In this document: positions 17,013 through 25,119 of the stretch, piece by piece
How the letters are laid out: every line of letters begins with the position of its first letter
How positions within the stretch are numbered: the stretch's first letter is position 1
Source: Flavonifractor sp. An92
GTDB taxonomy: Bacteria; Bacillota; Clostridia; Oscillospirales; Oscillospiraceae
Direction: 5' to 3'
Length of the DNA stretch: 64,000 nt
NCBI RefSeq assembly: GCF_002159175.1
Contig: NZ_NFGZ01000002.1
Location: 124,001 to 188,000, forward strand
Made by a program: the position numbers and the translations under genes
The notes under the pieces: model-generated
What the model saw: the letters and a program-made list of their open reading frames with translations, nothing else
Database searches by the model: none
What the model was told of the DNA's origin: nothing

Positions 17013-17770
17013 AGCGGTCCCTCCTTGTGCCCGGTCTCAGTGAGAAAGACCGTCAGCAGCGTCAGATTATCGGCGTCCGCTCCCAGCCGGGGCAGGGCGC
17101 GCAGCAGCAGCAGCTCGGCCCAGGCCCGGGGGCTGTCCGCCTTGAGACAGTCGATGAGGATCTCCTCATCGTAGAGCACGCTCCACAGTCCGTCGGAGCA
17201 CAGGAGAAAGGCGTCCCCGGGGCGGACCTCTCCGCCGCCGGTCTGGGGGATGCAGCGGGTCTTGTCCCCCACTACCCGCAGCAGACTGGAGCGGTCCTCG
17301 TCCACATTCAGCTCATTCCGGCCAATCTCGCCGGCCAGGTACTTTTTGTAAGTCACAGAGTGGTCCCGGGTGGCGTGGCAGATCTGCCCCTGAGAGATGC
17401 GGTAGAGGCGTGAGTCTCCCACATGGACCCACGCGGCCCGGTTCCCCGCGACCGCCAGGGCGAGAGCTGTGCTCCGCCCGGAGCTGCCGCGCTCCCTTGC
17501 CTCCAGCAGCAGGTCGTTTGCCTCCAGAGTCCGCTCCAACAGGAGAGCGGCCAGAGGGCCCTCCGGCCCGGAGTCTCCGGACCAGTCCTCCTCCCAGGCG
17601 GTGAGGAGGGCCTGCACCACCAGAGCGGATGCCCGGGCTCCATCCCGATGCCCGCCCAGCCCGTCGGCCAGGAGAAAGAGACCACGGTCCGCCTCCATAC
17701 GGAAATCAGAGCTGTCCTGGTTTTCCGAGCACCCGCCGGGGTTGGTATAGCGGTATGCCTCCAGCTTCAT
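16982..17770 (-). CDS. PP2C-family protein phosphatase (first copy)
   Basis: A 262-residue cytosolic PP2C. Metal-binding and fold motifs are intact: ENQDS near residue 15, ADGLGGHRDG, VGDSRLY, CSDGLW and DNLT near the end. It should remove phosphate from Ser/Thr and is the natural antagonist of the operon's kinase. The ATG at 17770 is chosen over one 14 codons upstream because the family begins here. It starts 5 bases before the upstream stop region ends and overlaps the VWA gene at its 3' end, indicating tight coupling. Confidence 0.92.
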   Translation of the reverse strand: MKLEAYRYTNPGGCSENQDSSDFRMEADRGLFLLADGLGGHRDGARASALVVQALLTAWEEDWSGDSGPEGPLAALLLERTLEANDLLLEARERGSSGRSTALALAVAGNRAAWVHVGDSRLYRISQGQICHATRDHSVTYKKYLAGEIGRNELNVDEDRSSLLRVVGDKTRCIPQTGGGEVRPGDAFLLCSDGLWSVLYDEEILIDCLKADSPRAWAELLLLRALPRLGADADNLTLLTVFLTETGHKEGPLWPYCGAPSA

Positions 17771-17774
17771 TCCA

Positions 17775-19067
17775 TCACCCCAGCTCCACCCGCAGGGCAT
17801 TCTCCGGGTCACCCAGATAGAACACGTCGCCGGGCCGCAGGCGGCAGGGCACGCCGGGCGTCAGCTTCTGGCCGCCGGAGAGGAAGGTGCCGTAGGTGGA
17901 TTTCAGGTCCGTGAGAAGGAACTCACCCGTTGGCTCAGACCAGCTCACCGAGCAGTGACGGGCGCTGACGCCGGGGGTGCCCTCCGGGAAGAGCACCTGA
18001 CAGGCGGCGCTGTCCCGGCCCACCAGAATTCCCGGCTGTCCCGGCACCGGAGCCGCGGCGCCGCCGTGCTGGGGGGAGAGGGAGCGCAGGAGCGGGGTGG
18101 AGCGGGACACATTGGGCGTGGACGTGGGCTGGGGCGTGGGCGCCGGACTGGGCTCGGGCTTGTGCGGCGATTTCTTCACGCGGACAGCCGCCGGCTTTGC
18201 CCGACGGCGCCGGAGCACCAGCACCGCCGCCAAGGCCAGAAGGACCACCGTAGCCGCGCCGGCCACCACCAGCAGATAGGGGAAACCGTCCCGACCGATC
18301 TGATAGGGGACATTGTTCTTGTCCAGCAGTGGGATGAGCTCCTCCACGTTGAGGGCGTAGTCCACGCTGGCCTCCGAGGTGACTGCGCCGGAGGTGTCAT
18401 AGTTGGTCACCGTTACGCCAAAGGTATTGATCCCCACCACGGTGCCGTCCTCGGTGACCAGGGGACCGCCGGAGTTGCCGCCCTGGATGGATACATCCAA
18501 CTGGAGGACCCGACGGCCGGTGCCCGACTCGGTGAGCAGGCGGCTGATGCTGCCAGTGGTCACCGTGGCGTCCTCAGTCCGGTAGGAGGCCAGCGCGTCC
18601 ACCGCCACATCGGCCACGCTGGGGTAGCCCACGGCGTAGACAGTGGAACCCACCAGCTCCTGGGTGGGCAGCTCCAGACACAGGGGGACCCGCTTGTCGG
18701 TGGGCTGGTCCAGCTTGAGGACGGCCAGGTCCATATCCTTGCTGTAATCCACCAAAAAGGCCTCTTCCGAGTCATTTTCGTCATAAACCACATACAGACG
18801 GCTCTCCCCCTGGCCGCCGCCGGTGGCCAGGAAATGTTCGATGACATGGAGGTTGGTCACCAGATACTGGGGGTCTTTTCCCTCCTCGCCGATGAAAAAG
18901 GCGGTGCCCCGCCAGGAGCCCTGGAATTCGCCGTCCAGCACCACATATTCCCGGAGGTAGACCACGCCGTCCAATACCTCCCGGTCAAAGCCCGCCGCAC
19001 AGGCCGGAGCGGCAGAGGCAAGCAGGAGAAAGACACAGAGCAACAGAGCAGATACGCGTGTTTTCAT
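17775..19067 (-). CDS. Trypsin-like serine protease with membrane helix and cytoplasmic FHA domain
   Basis: A 430-residue protein. A signal peptide (1-24) leads into a chymotrypsin-fold protease (about 30-250) with His in TNLHVIEHF, Asp in DMDLAVLKLD and Ser in GGNSGGPLV, like HtrA without PDZ. A membrane helix (about 263-287) and basic stop-transfer RRRRAK follow, then a Pro-rich linker and a canonical FHA domain (about 345-430; VGRDSAAC, VSARHCSV, LKSTYGTF). The protease is thus outside and FHA inside, where kinase-made phosphothreonine could be read. The intact triad suggests regulated proteolysis at the envelope. Confidence 0.9.
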   Translation of the reverse strand: MKTRVSALLLCVFLLLASAAPACAAGFDREVLDGVVYLREYVVLDGEFQGSWRGTAFFIGEEGKDPQYLVTNLHVIEHFLATGGGQGESRLYVVYDENDSEEAFLVDYSKDMDLAVLKLDQPTDKRVPLCLELPTQELVGSTVYAVGYPSVADVAVDALASYRTEDATVTTGSISRLLTESGTGRRVLQLDVSIQGGNSGGPLVTEDGTVVGINTFGVTVTNYDTSGAVTSEASVDYALNVEELIPLLDKNNVPYQIGRDGFPYLLVVAGAATVVLLALAAVLVLRRRRAKPAAVRVKKSPHKPEPSPAPTPQPTSTPNVSRSTPLLRSLSPQHGGAAAPVPGQPGILVGRDSAACQVLFPEGTPGVSARHCSVSWSEPTGEFLLTDLKSTYGTFLSGGQKLTPGVPCRLRPGDVFYLGDPENALRVELG

Positions 19068-19096
19068 TCAAATCCCTCTTTTCCCTAGGTTCCAGT

Positions 19097-19900
19097 TCAG
19101 TAGCCGCACTTGATGACCAGTGCGGTGTAATTATCCTGATAGACCCGGGCCTGCCCGCGGATGGCCGCCTCCAGCCGTCCGCAGGCCCCTTCCGCCGAGT
19201 CCTGTTCCAGACAGTCCCGCAGTTCCGCCTCATCCAGCACGCCGCTGATGCCGTCGGAGCAGAGGAGAAGGGTGTCTCCATCCTGCAGCGGGAGGGGGTG
19301 CAGCGAGCGGTCCGGTGCGTCCACCTGCTCCATCCCCAGAAAAGCCGACAGCCGCGGGCCGTCCGGGTCGTCCAGGCCCACCGTCGGGTCCAGCCGTCCC
19401 GCCCGGATGGCCTCCAGGCGCAGCTGGGTGAGGTAATTCTGCTCCACATTGAGGCGGAAGAGCCCGCCGTTCCGCAGCAGGTAGAGCCCGCTGTCCCCCA
19501 CGCTGATCCACCAAAGGGCCTCCTGGAAACAGAGACAGGCCGCCAATGTGGTACCGCCCTCCCCCTGAAACTGCCGGAACAGGGTTTGATTGGTCTCTTC
19601 TACCCAGCGCCGGAGCTGGTCCGGCAGGTCTGCCTTCGGTTCCAGCGTGGAGAAGGCGGACAGGAGCCCGGCCACACAGGTCTGGCTCACAAGCCGCCCG
19701 TCCCGCAGGCCGCCCATGCCGTCGGCCACGATGGCCAGCAGGCCATGCCGCCGGATCTCCGTGACGTCCAGGGCGTTGGCAAAGGCAAAGGAATCCTCCT
19801 GGTAGTCCCGGGTCCCCCGGCCCTGGAGGTTGGCCACCTGATAGGAGAGCAGACGTCTGGGCGGCGGCGAGGGCTTCCGCCAGCGGTCAAACAGTCCCAT
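19097..19900 (-). CDS. PP2C-family protein phosphatase (second copy)
   Basis: A 267-residue PP2C distinct from the copy at 16982-17770. Motifs: YQEDSF, VADGMGGLRDG, VGDSGLYLL, CSDGISG and DNYTALV. Gln-Glu-Asp replaces the usual Asn-Gln-Asp at the first motif, but the metal aspartates are kept. The start MGLFDRWRKP at 19900 is chosen; it overlaps the FHA gene end by 14 bases. A longer reading adds 30 residues without family resemblance. Two different phosphatases in one operon may give different substrate sets. Confidence 0.88.
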   Translation of the reverse strand: MGLFDRWRKPSPPPRRLLSYQVANLQGRGTRDYQEDSFAFANALDVTEIRRHGLLAIVADGMGGLRDGRLVSQTCVAGLLSAFSTLEPKADLPDQLRRWVEETNQTLFRQFQGEGGTTLAACLCFQEALWWISVGDSGLYLLRNGGLFRLNVEQNYLTQLRLEAIRAGRLDPTVGLDDPDGPRLSAFLGMEQVDAPDRSLHPLPLQDGDTLLLCSDGISGVLDEAELRDCLEQDSAEGACGRLEAAIRGQARVYQDNYTALVIKCGY

Positions 19901-20594
19901 GGCCGCCCTCCGGCCCCGGGCCTCCATCGGTCCAACGGAACTGCGGTGAGCACAGCGGGAGGAAAAGCAGTTTGGTGGCGCCGAAGTCAATCACGTCGTA
20001 GGGCTCCAGGACGACCGGGGTATAGACCTCCTCGCCGTTGAGGTAAATGACATTGGCGCCGTCTGCCGGGATGAGGGTAAAACGGTTGTTCTTCTCGCCA
20101 TAGCCCAGCCGGGCGTGGTTGGCATGGGAGATGGAAGGGTCGCCCTGGATGCGCACATCCATTTGCTCCCCCCGGCCAATGGTGTTGATCCGGCCCAGCA
20201 GGCGGTAATCCTTGCCACGCTCGGCCCCCTCGATGCAGACCAGCCAGCCCACCACCGGGTCGATGCCCAGCTTACGGTTTAGCATCCCCTGAGTCCGCGT
20301 GTCCGCGTCGGCCCGCTGTTCTTTGCGGGGGGCATAGCCCCGGGGCGGCTGGGTGGGACCGCCCTGGGTCACCGGCACCTCACCTTCCGCCGGGGAAAAG
20401 CCTCCGCCGCGGAGGGGGGCGGTCCGGCCTCCGTCCAGCACGGTGGGACCGCCGGAACCTCTGACGGACGAGCTCTGACCGGGAACGGGGCCCGCGTCAA
20501 AGCGAATGATGGGCTGGGTACTGTTGCAGTAGGGACAGGCGGCGTAGAGATCCGAGTCGTAGATGTGGCCGTGTCCGCATTCTGTGGCAGCCAT
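19887..20594 (-). CDS. Soluble FHA-domain protein with N-terminal Cys motif
   Basis: A 235-residue protein and the first gene of the operon. The N-terminus carries a possible zinc motif, C6-x-H-x-H followed by CPYC near residue 20, echoing the kinase's ribbon. A disordered Gly/Pro-rich linker leads to a C-terminal FHA domain (about 130-225) with TIGRGEQMD and SISHANHARL, matching the phosphothreonine-binding residues, and an NG loop (YLNGEEV). No membrane helix, so it could be a cytosolic adaptor for the kinase. RBS AGGAGG precedes the ATG. Confidence 0.88.
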   Translation of the reverse strand: MAATECGHGHIYDSDLYAACPYCNSTQPIIRFDAGPVPGQSSSVRGSGGPTVLDGGRTAPLRGGGFSPAEGEVPVTQGGPTQPPRGYAPRKEQRADADTRTQGMLNRKLGIDPVVGWLVCIEGAERGKDYRLLGRINTIGRGEQMDVRIQGDPSISHANHARLGYGEKNNRFTLIPADGANVIYLNGEEVYTPVVLEPYDVIDFGATKLLFLPLCSPQFRWTDGGPGPEGGHGTV

Positions 20595-20684
20595 TTCGAT
20601 TCCTCCTATCGTGTATCCCGTGTCTCCGGGGCCTTCCGCGCGGCTGGTATCCGGTCGGGGGGCAGGGCTCCACGGATGCCGGTG

Positions 20685-20839
20685 AAAAAAGCGGACCGCC
20701 TTGGACGGGGTCCTGTCCTGTCCGGCGATCCGCTCCCAAGCCCATCCGGAGAGAGCGGTTGCTGCGTTCCTCCCTGCTGGAAACCTCCCCGCGGACCGCT
20801 GAGTATGTCCGCAGATGCTGTATGATGCTTCATTGTAAC
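20685..20839 (-). promoter_or_regulatory. Leader of the kinase/FHA operon with terminator and competing antiterminator
   Basis: On the minus strand an intrinsic terminator (stem 20690-20700 plus 20703-20706 against 20720-20727 plus 20729-20734) ends in six U's (20685-20690), 91 bases before the first start codon. An alternative 8-base stem, 20751-20758 with 20730-20737, uses the terminator's 5' arm, so the two folds exclude each other. A possible -10 (TACAAT, minus, 20834-20839) lies upstream, with no good -35. No known riboswitch motif was recognised. Confidence 0.5.
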
Positions 20840-20942
20840 ATAGGGAATTGCGGCCATGTTCCTAAAAAGAATGGGAGTTTTGCGCGAAGACCACACGGTA
20901 CGGTCGAAGGACAGGGGCGGGGCAGAATGTGTGCCCATGCCA

Positions 20943-20971
20943 TTGACAGAAGAGGTTTGTCGTGATAAACT
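20943..20971 (+). promoter_or_regulatory. Promoter of the BlaI/M56 operon
   Basis: TTGACA (20943-20948), 17 bases, TAAACT (20966-20971). Confidence 0.8.
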
Positions 20972-21006
20972 CCACTTGAACGGAAGGTTTATCAGAACAA
21001 ACCTCT
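20951..21006. promoter_or_regulatory. Large inverted repeat over the blaI promoter (probable operator)
   Basis: Arms of 20 bases, AGAGGTTTGTCGTGATAAAC (20951-20970) and its near complement at 20987-21006, differ at only two positions and are separated by 16 bases. The left arm spans the spacer and -10 of the promoter. A BlaI-type dimer site here would give autorepression. The core GTTTATCA is unlike the TACA/TGTA core of staphylococcal BlaI. Confidence 0.65.
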
Positions 21007-21032
21007 TTGCGCTTGGAAAGGAGAACGCCCCT

Positions 21033-21401
21033 ATGGAGGACTGCAAGCTCTTTGACGCCGAATACCGCCTGATGGACCTGGTGTGGAAACACCAGCCCAT
21101 CAACTCCACCGCCCTGTGGAAGCTCTGCCAGGCGGAGCTGGGGTGGAAGAAGCCCACTACCTTCAACCTCATCCGCAAGCTGGGGGAGCGGGGCATTCTG
21201 AAAAACGAGAATGCTACCGTTACCGCCCTGGTGGAGCGGGAGCAGGTCCTGCGCCGGGAGAGCGAGGAGGTGGTGGAGCGTTCCTTCGGCGGGTCCCTGC
21301 CCAGCTTCGTGGCCGCCTTTCTGAGCGGCAAGCGGCTCTCCCACCAGGAGGCGGAGGACCTGCGCCGCCTCATCGACGAAAGCGAGGGGCACGATGTATG
21401 A
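21033..21401 (+). CDS. BlaI/MecI/CopY-family transcriptional regulator
   Basis: A 122-residue winged-helix repressor. The helix-turn-helix is WKHQPINSTALWKLCQAELG (residues about 16-35) followed by a wing and a C-terminal dimerisation helix. The frame is open 59 codons upstream, but the ATG at 21033 has GGAAAGGAG before it and starts the family domain. It overlaps the M56 gene by 8 bases. The pair is the classic repressor/membrane-protease arrangement in which the protease inactivates the repressor on signal. Confidence 0.9.
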   Translation: MEDCKLFDAEYRLMDLVWKHQPINSTALWKLCQAELGWKKPTTFNLIRKLGERGILKNENATVTALVEREQVLRRESEEVVERSFGGSLPSFVAAFLSGKRLSHQEAEDLRRLIDESEGHDV

Positions 21402-24189
21402 CCTATTCTTAAAACTGTGCCAGATGAGCCTCACTGCCGCCCTCACCGCTCTGGTGGTGCTGGTGTTGCGGGCGGTCTTGGTGAAGGGGAAGGCCCCGGC
21501 GGTCCTCCGGTTGTTGCTGTGGGCGGTGGTATTTTTCCGGATGGTGTGCCCGGTGAGCTTTTCCAGCGTGTGGAGCCCCGCGTCCCTCCTGGAGGCGGCG
21601 GCTCCGGAGCCGGTGGAGCAGACCGAGCAGGCCACCGAGAGCCGACCCGTAACCGAGACCGCCCAGCCGGTGGAAAACCAGCCGGTCCCGGCCCTCCCCA
21701 CGGGGGAGCTCCTGCCGGAGGACGCGACGGTGGAGTTTTCCACCGTGGAGCCCACCGTGGCCGTCCAGAAGAGCGCCCGCATTCTTGAAGTGCTGTGGCT
21801 GGCGGGCCTGCTGGGGCTGTGGGGCTGGTTTATGGTGCAGCAGCGGAAGCTCCAGAAAGCTATGGCCACCGCCGTGCGGGTGGACCCCGGCGTGTGGGAG
21901 AGCGATCAGCCCGGCCCGCCCTTCGTGCTGGGGCTGATGTCCCCCCGTATCTATCTGCCCGCGGGGCTGGCCGAGCCCGACCGGAGCTATGTGCTGGCCC
22001 ATGAGCGCCTCCATCTGCGCCGTGGGGACTTTTTATGGAAACCCCTCTTCTTCCTGGCGGTCTCTCTCCACTGGTTTAACCCAGTTCTGTGGATCTCCTG
22101 GAAACTCTTCTGCCGGGATCTGGAGGTCTCCTGCGACGAGGGGGTGCTCCGCACCCTGCCGGAGGGGGAGAAAAGCGGCTACGCCCGGGCACTCCTCCAT
22201 CTGGCGGCCCCGGAGACCGCCCGTATCCCCGCCGCCTTCGGGGAGCACGACGTGTCCCGGCGGGTGAAGGGGGCCCTCGCCTACCGGAAGCCCGCCCTGG
22301 CGGCTGCGGTGGTCCTGGCCGTTCTGGCGGTGGGCGTGGGGCTCTGGCTGTGCGCCGACCCGGCCCAGGGAGGGCTCCCGGAACAGCCTCCCACCATTAC
22401 CCTCTCCACCGACCGGAATTCGCTGGAGCTCAGTGCGGCGGAGTGGGACGGGGAGACGCCCCCCGACCCGGCCAAGCTCCTGGAAAACGCTCCCCGCTTG
22501 GTGGAGGACAACGCCTGGAGCCACGGGGCCAGTGTGACCTTTGGCGGGGAGCCATACCCCGACGAGGGAGTCTTTATCGATTATCTTCTCCAGGGGGAGG
22601 ACTGGGTGGCCGGACACAGCGCCTCCATGACTTTCAGCCTCGTCTTGCAGCCCCGGGCCGACTCGGACGGCAGCGGTGAGCCCGAGGAGCGGGGCGTGGT
22701 CTTTACCTACACCTGGAAGGAGGGCTTTACCAGCCGCTCGGCCACTTACGCCTTCCGCCTGGCGGTGCCCTCGGTGCAGCCCGACCAGGAATGGACCGAG
22801 CCGCTGGTCTACGCCGGTGGGAAGCGGCTGGAGGTGTTCGATGAGGATGACGCCGCGGATTTCCTGGACCTCCAGATGCAAACCGAGGTGCTGGGCGTCC
22901 CTATGGACGGCATCATCACCATCAATGACCCCACCGAGCCCTTTGAGCGCACCGAGGCCCGGCTCTACCGCCTGGATAACGGCGGGCTCAGCCTGGGCCA
23001 TGAGGTGGTGGGCGGCAGCAGCGGAGGGGGAGGGGAGCATAACCGCTCCTCCTTCGGATTCCCGGTCAATGCCGCCGAGCGGGGCTGGCCCGCCTCGGAG
23101 CCCCTCATGGTGGGCCTGGAGGTGGTGTACACCTGGGCCGACGGCAGCACTTCCACCTTCCGCTCGATTTTCCGGGCGCTGCCGGAGGGGATCGGCGTGG
23201 TGGACACCCTGCCGGAGTTCTTCCGCCAGAACGGAGAGGCCACCCTCCTGTGGCAGGACGGGGCCCTGGCGCTGGCGGCGGTGGCCCGTCCGGCGGAGGC
23301 CTATGTATGCCGCACGGACAACGGCGGGTTGGACTGGACTACCCTCTACGGCCTTCCCCAGCCGCCCTATCATGATACCACCTGGGACGCCCTCTCCATT
23401 ACCGAACAAGGGGAGCAGCTGGTGATGGAGCGGCGCAACCGGGAGACCGGAGAAATCCAGCAGCTCTACGCCGACCGGACCTATGCCCTCAACTGGGTGG
23501 CCCAAAAGCCCATTGCGGACCTGGGGGCGGTCACGCCGGAGGATGTCCCGGCATACAGCGCCACTGAGTGGATGGACACCTGGGGTCTGGACCCGGTGGT
23601 GCGGCTGTACCCCGACACGATGACATATGGGGAGGATACCACCGGCGTGACGGTCTGCGTGTGCAATTACGGTGTGAGCGGGCGGAATGAGCTGGGGGTG
23701 CTGGTGGACGGGGTGTTCTCCTGGTTCGACCACGGCCTGGGGGAGTACGGCCTGTCCGGGCAGCACGCCTGGGCCCAGCCCCAGTGGGCCGATCTGGACG
23801 GGGACGGCACGGATGAACTCGTCATCACCCACTACGCCGCCCACGGCACCGGGGTCAGCCTCTCCAATCTCCACATCCTGGAACCGACGGGGGACGGACA
23901 TTACGCCGAGACCGCCTCTTTTTCTCTCTACGACGACGGGAGCGCGGCGGTGGTGGACGGCCTGCTGGCGGAGCTGGGCCTGGAGGGGGTATATTGCGGC
24001 GACATATGCAGCTTCCCCGACCCCTTCACGGTGTCCCTGGAGCTGTGTGACAGCGGTTCCCCCTACCTGCTGGACTACTGCGGTGACCTCACCTGTACTC
24101 TGGTCTACGACGGGCACTCCATCACCCTGACCGACCCGCGTTATGAGCCCTATCCCTCCTACGACGATCTTCAGGAATCCCAGGAGTGA
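21394..24189 (+). CDS. BlaR1-like M56 membrane metallopeptidase with long extracellular domain
   Basis: A 931-residue protein. Membrane segments near 10-30, 37-58, 130-148, 210-230 and 305-325 surround a zinc protease motif HERLH (203-207) with downstream CDE. The extracellular part (about 330-931) lacks the penicillin-binding SxxK domain of BlaR1. It instead contains tandem Ig-like segments and, near 795-805, a DLDGDGTDE motif like a calcium-binding FG-GAP/VCBS repeat. It is therefore a sensor of something other than beta-lactam, signalling through the overlapping BlaI gene. Confidence 0.87.
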   Translation: MYDLFLKLCQMSLTAALTALVVLVLRAVLVKGKAPAVLRLLLWAVVFFRMVCPVSFSSVWSPASLLEAAAPEPVEQTEQATESRPVTETAQPVENQPVPALPTGELLPEDATVEFSTVEPTVAVQKSARILEVLWLAGLLGLWGWFMVQQRKLQKAMATAVRVDPGVWESDQPGPPFVLGLMSPRIYLPAGLAEPDRSYVLAHERLHLRRGDFLWKPLFFLAVSLHWFNPVLWISWKLFCRDLEVSCDEGVLRTLPEGEKSGYARALLHLAAPETARIPAAFGEHDVSRRVKGALAYRKPALAAAVVLAVLAVGVGLWLCADPAQGGLPEQPPTITLSTDRNSLELSAAEWDGETPPDPAKLLENAPRLVEDNAWSHGASVTFGGEPYPDEGVFIDYLLQGEDWVAGHSASMTFSLVLQPRADSDGSGEPEERGVVFTYTWKEGFTSRSATYAFRLAVPSVQPDQEWTEPLVYAGGKRLEVFDEDDAADFLDLQMQTEVLGVPMDGIITINDPTEPFERTEARLYRLDNGGLSLGHEVVGGSSGGGGEHNRSSFGFPVNAAERGWPASEPLMVGLEVVYTWADGSTSTFRSIFRALPEGIGVVDTLPEFFRQNGEATLLWQDGALALAAVARPAEAYVCRTDNGGLDWTTLYGLPQPPYHDTTWDALSITEQGEQLVMERRNRETGEIQQLYADRTYALNWVAQKPIADLGAVTPEDVPAYSATEWMDTWGLDPVVRLYPDTMTYGEDTTGVTVCVCNYGVSGRNELGVLVDGVFSWFDHGLGEYGLSGQHAWAQPQWADLDGDGTDELVITHYAAHGTGVSLSNLHILEPTGDGHYAETASFSLYDDGSAAVVDGLLAELGLEGVYCGDICSFPDPFTVSLELCDSGSPYLLDYCGDLTCTLVYDGHSITLTDPRYEPYPSYDDLQESQE

Positions 24190-24242
24190 CCCTTGTTCCT
24201 CGTCCCGTCCGGTGGTACACTGGAGCAAAGGAGGGGAGGACG

Positions 24243-25067
24243 ATGAACCTGACATACGGAGGCGGCCGGGTCCTGGCCTGTTGGTTCAGCGCCACCGGCA
24301 CCACAAAAGCGGTGGTGCAGCAGAGCGCGGCGGCGCTGGCGGAAGTACTGGGCGCGCCGCTGGAACACTTCGACTTTACCTTGCCCCAGGCCCGCACCGC
24401 GCCGCCGGAGCTGAGGCCGGGGGATGTGGCCGTGGTGGGCCTGCCGGTGTACGCCGGACGGCTGCCCAATGTGCTGCTGCCCTATCTGAACACCTGGGAG
24501 GGGGGCGGCGCGGCGGTCCTTCCGGTGGTGGTATACGGCAACCGGAATTTCGACGACGCCCTCATGGAGCTGCGGGAGCTGTTGGAGAGCCACCACTTCC
24601 ACACCTTTGCCGCCGCCGCCTTCGTGGGGGAGCACGCCTTCTCCACCACTCTGGCCGCCGGGCGGCCCGATGAGACCGATTTGCAGGAAGCGGCGGACTT
24701 TGGCAGACAGGCGGGTCTGGCCCTTTTGAGGGGAGCGGCGTCCCCGGTAGACGTGCCAGGCAATTGTCCCGTAGGGCCTTACTACCAGCCCCGGGACCGG
24801 GCGGGTAACCCCATCGACATCCGCAAGGTGAAGTCCAAGGTCAACGCCGACTGCGACCGCTGCGGGCTGTGCGCCGCCCTGTGCCCCATGGGCTCCATCG
24901 ACCCGGCGGATGTGAGCCGGTACACCGGCATCTGCATCAAGTGCGGGGCCTGTATCAAGGGCTGTCCCAAACACGCCCGGTACTACGACGACCCGGGCTA
25001 CCTCTATCATAAGGAGGAGCTGGAGCTGGGCTATCCCGGCCGGGCTCCCATCTGGCGCAGCTTATAA
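24243..25067 (+). CDS. EFR1-family flavodoxin-ferredoxin fusion protein
   Basis: A 274-residue protein. A flavodoxin-like domain (about 8-165; FSATGTTK for the FMN phosphate) is followed by two 4Fe-4S motifs, CDRCGLCAALCP and CIKCGACIKGCP (about 205-250). This layout is the EFR1 family of Clostridia, which carries electrons to unknown partners. The ATG at 24243 follows AAAGGAGGGGAGG; a start 19 codons upstream has no ribosome site. A possible promoter TTGTTC-17-TACACT lies at about 24193-24221. Confidence 0.9.
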   Translation: MNLTYGGGRVLACWFSATGTTKAVVQQSAAALAEVLGAPLEHFDFTLPQARTAPPELRPGDVAVVGLPVYAGRLPNVLLPYLNTWEGGGAAVLPVVVYGNRNFDDALMELRELLESHHFHTFAAAAFVGEHAFSTTLAAGRPDETDLQEAADFGRQAGLALLRGAASPVDVPGNCPVGPYYQPRDRAGNPIDIRKVKSKVNADCDRCGLCAALCPMGSIDPADVSRYTGICIKCGACIKGCPKHARYYDDPGYLYHKEELELGYPGRAPIWRSL

Positions 25068-25106
25068 AAACAGGACCGGCTCCGAATCGGAGCCGGTCCT
25101 GTTTTT
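25066..25106. terminator. Bidirectional terminator between the EFR1 and LRR/SLH genes
   Basis: A 20-base perfect inverted repeat, AAAAACAGGACCGGCTCCGA (25066-25085) with its complement at 25087-25106, ending in a T-run on either strand. Confidence 0.95.
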
Positions 25107-25119
25107 TATACAATTGGGG

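Noticed and set aside
20760-20800. SRP-RNA-like segment in the kinase-operon leader
   Set aside because: GGAA and GCAGC words are present, but the conserved SRP loop (AGGTCCGGAAGG-type) is absent and the fold does not match.
22033-24255. 740-codon minus-strand ORF
   Set aside because: Antisense of the M56 gene; composition typical of a chance GC-rich frame.
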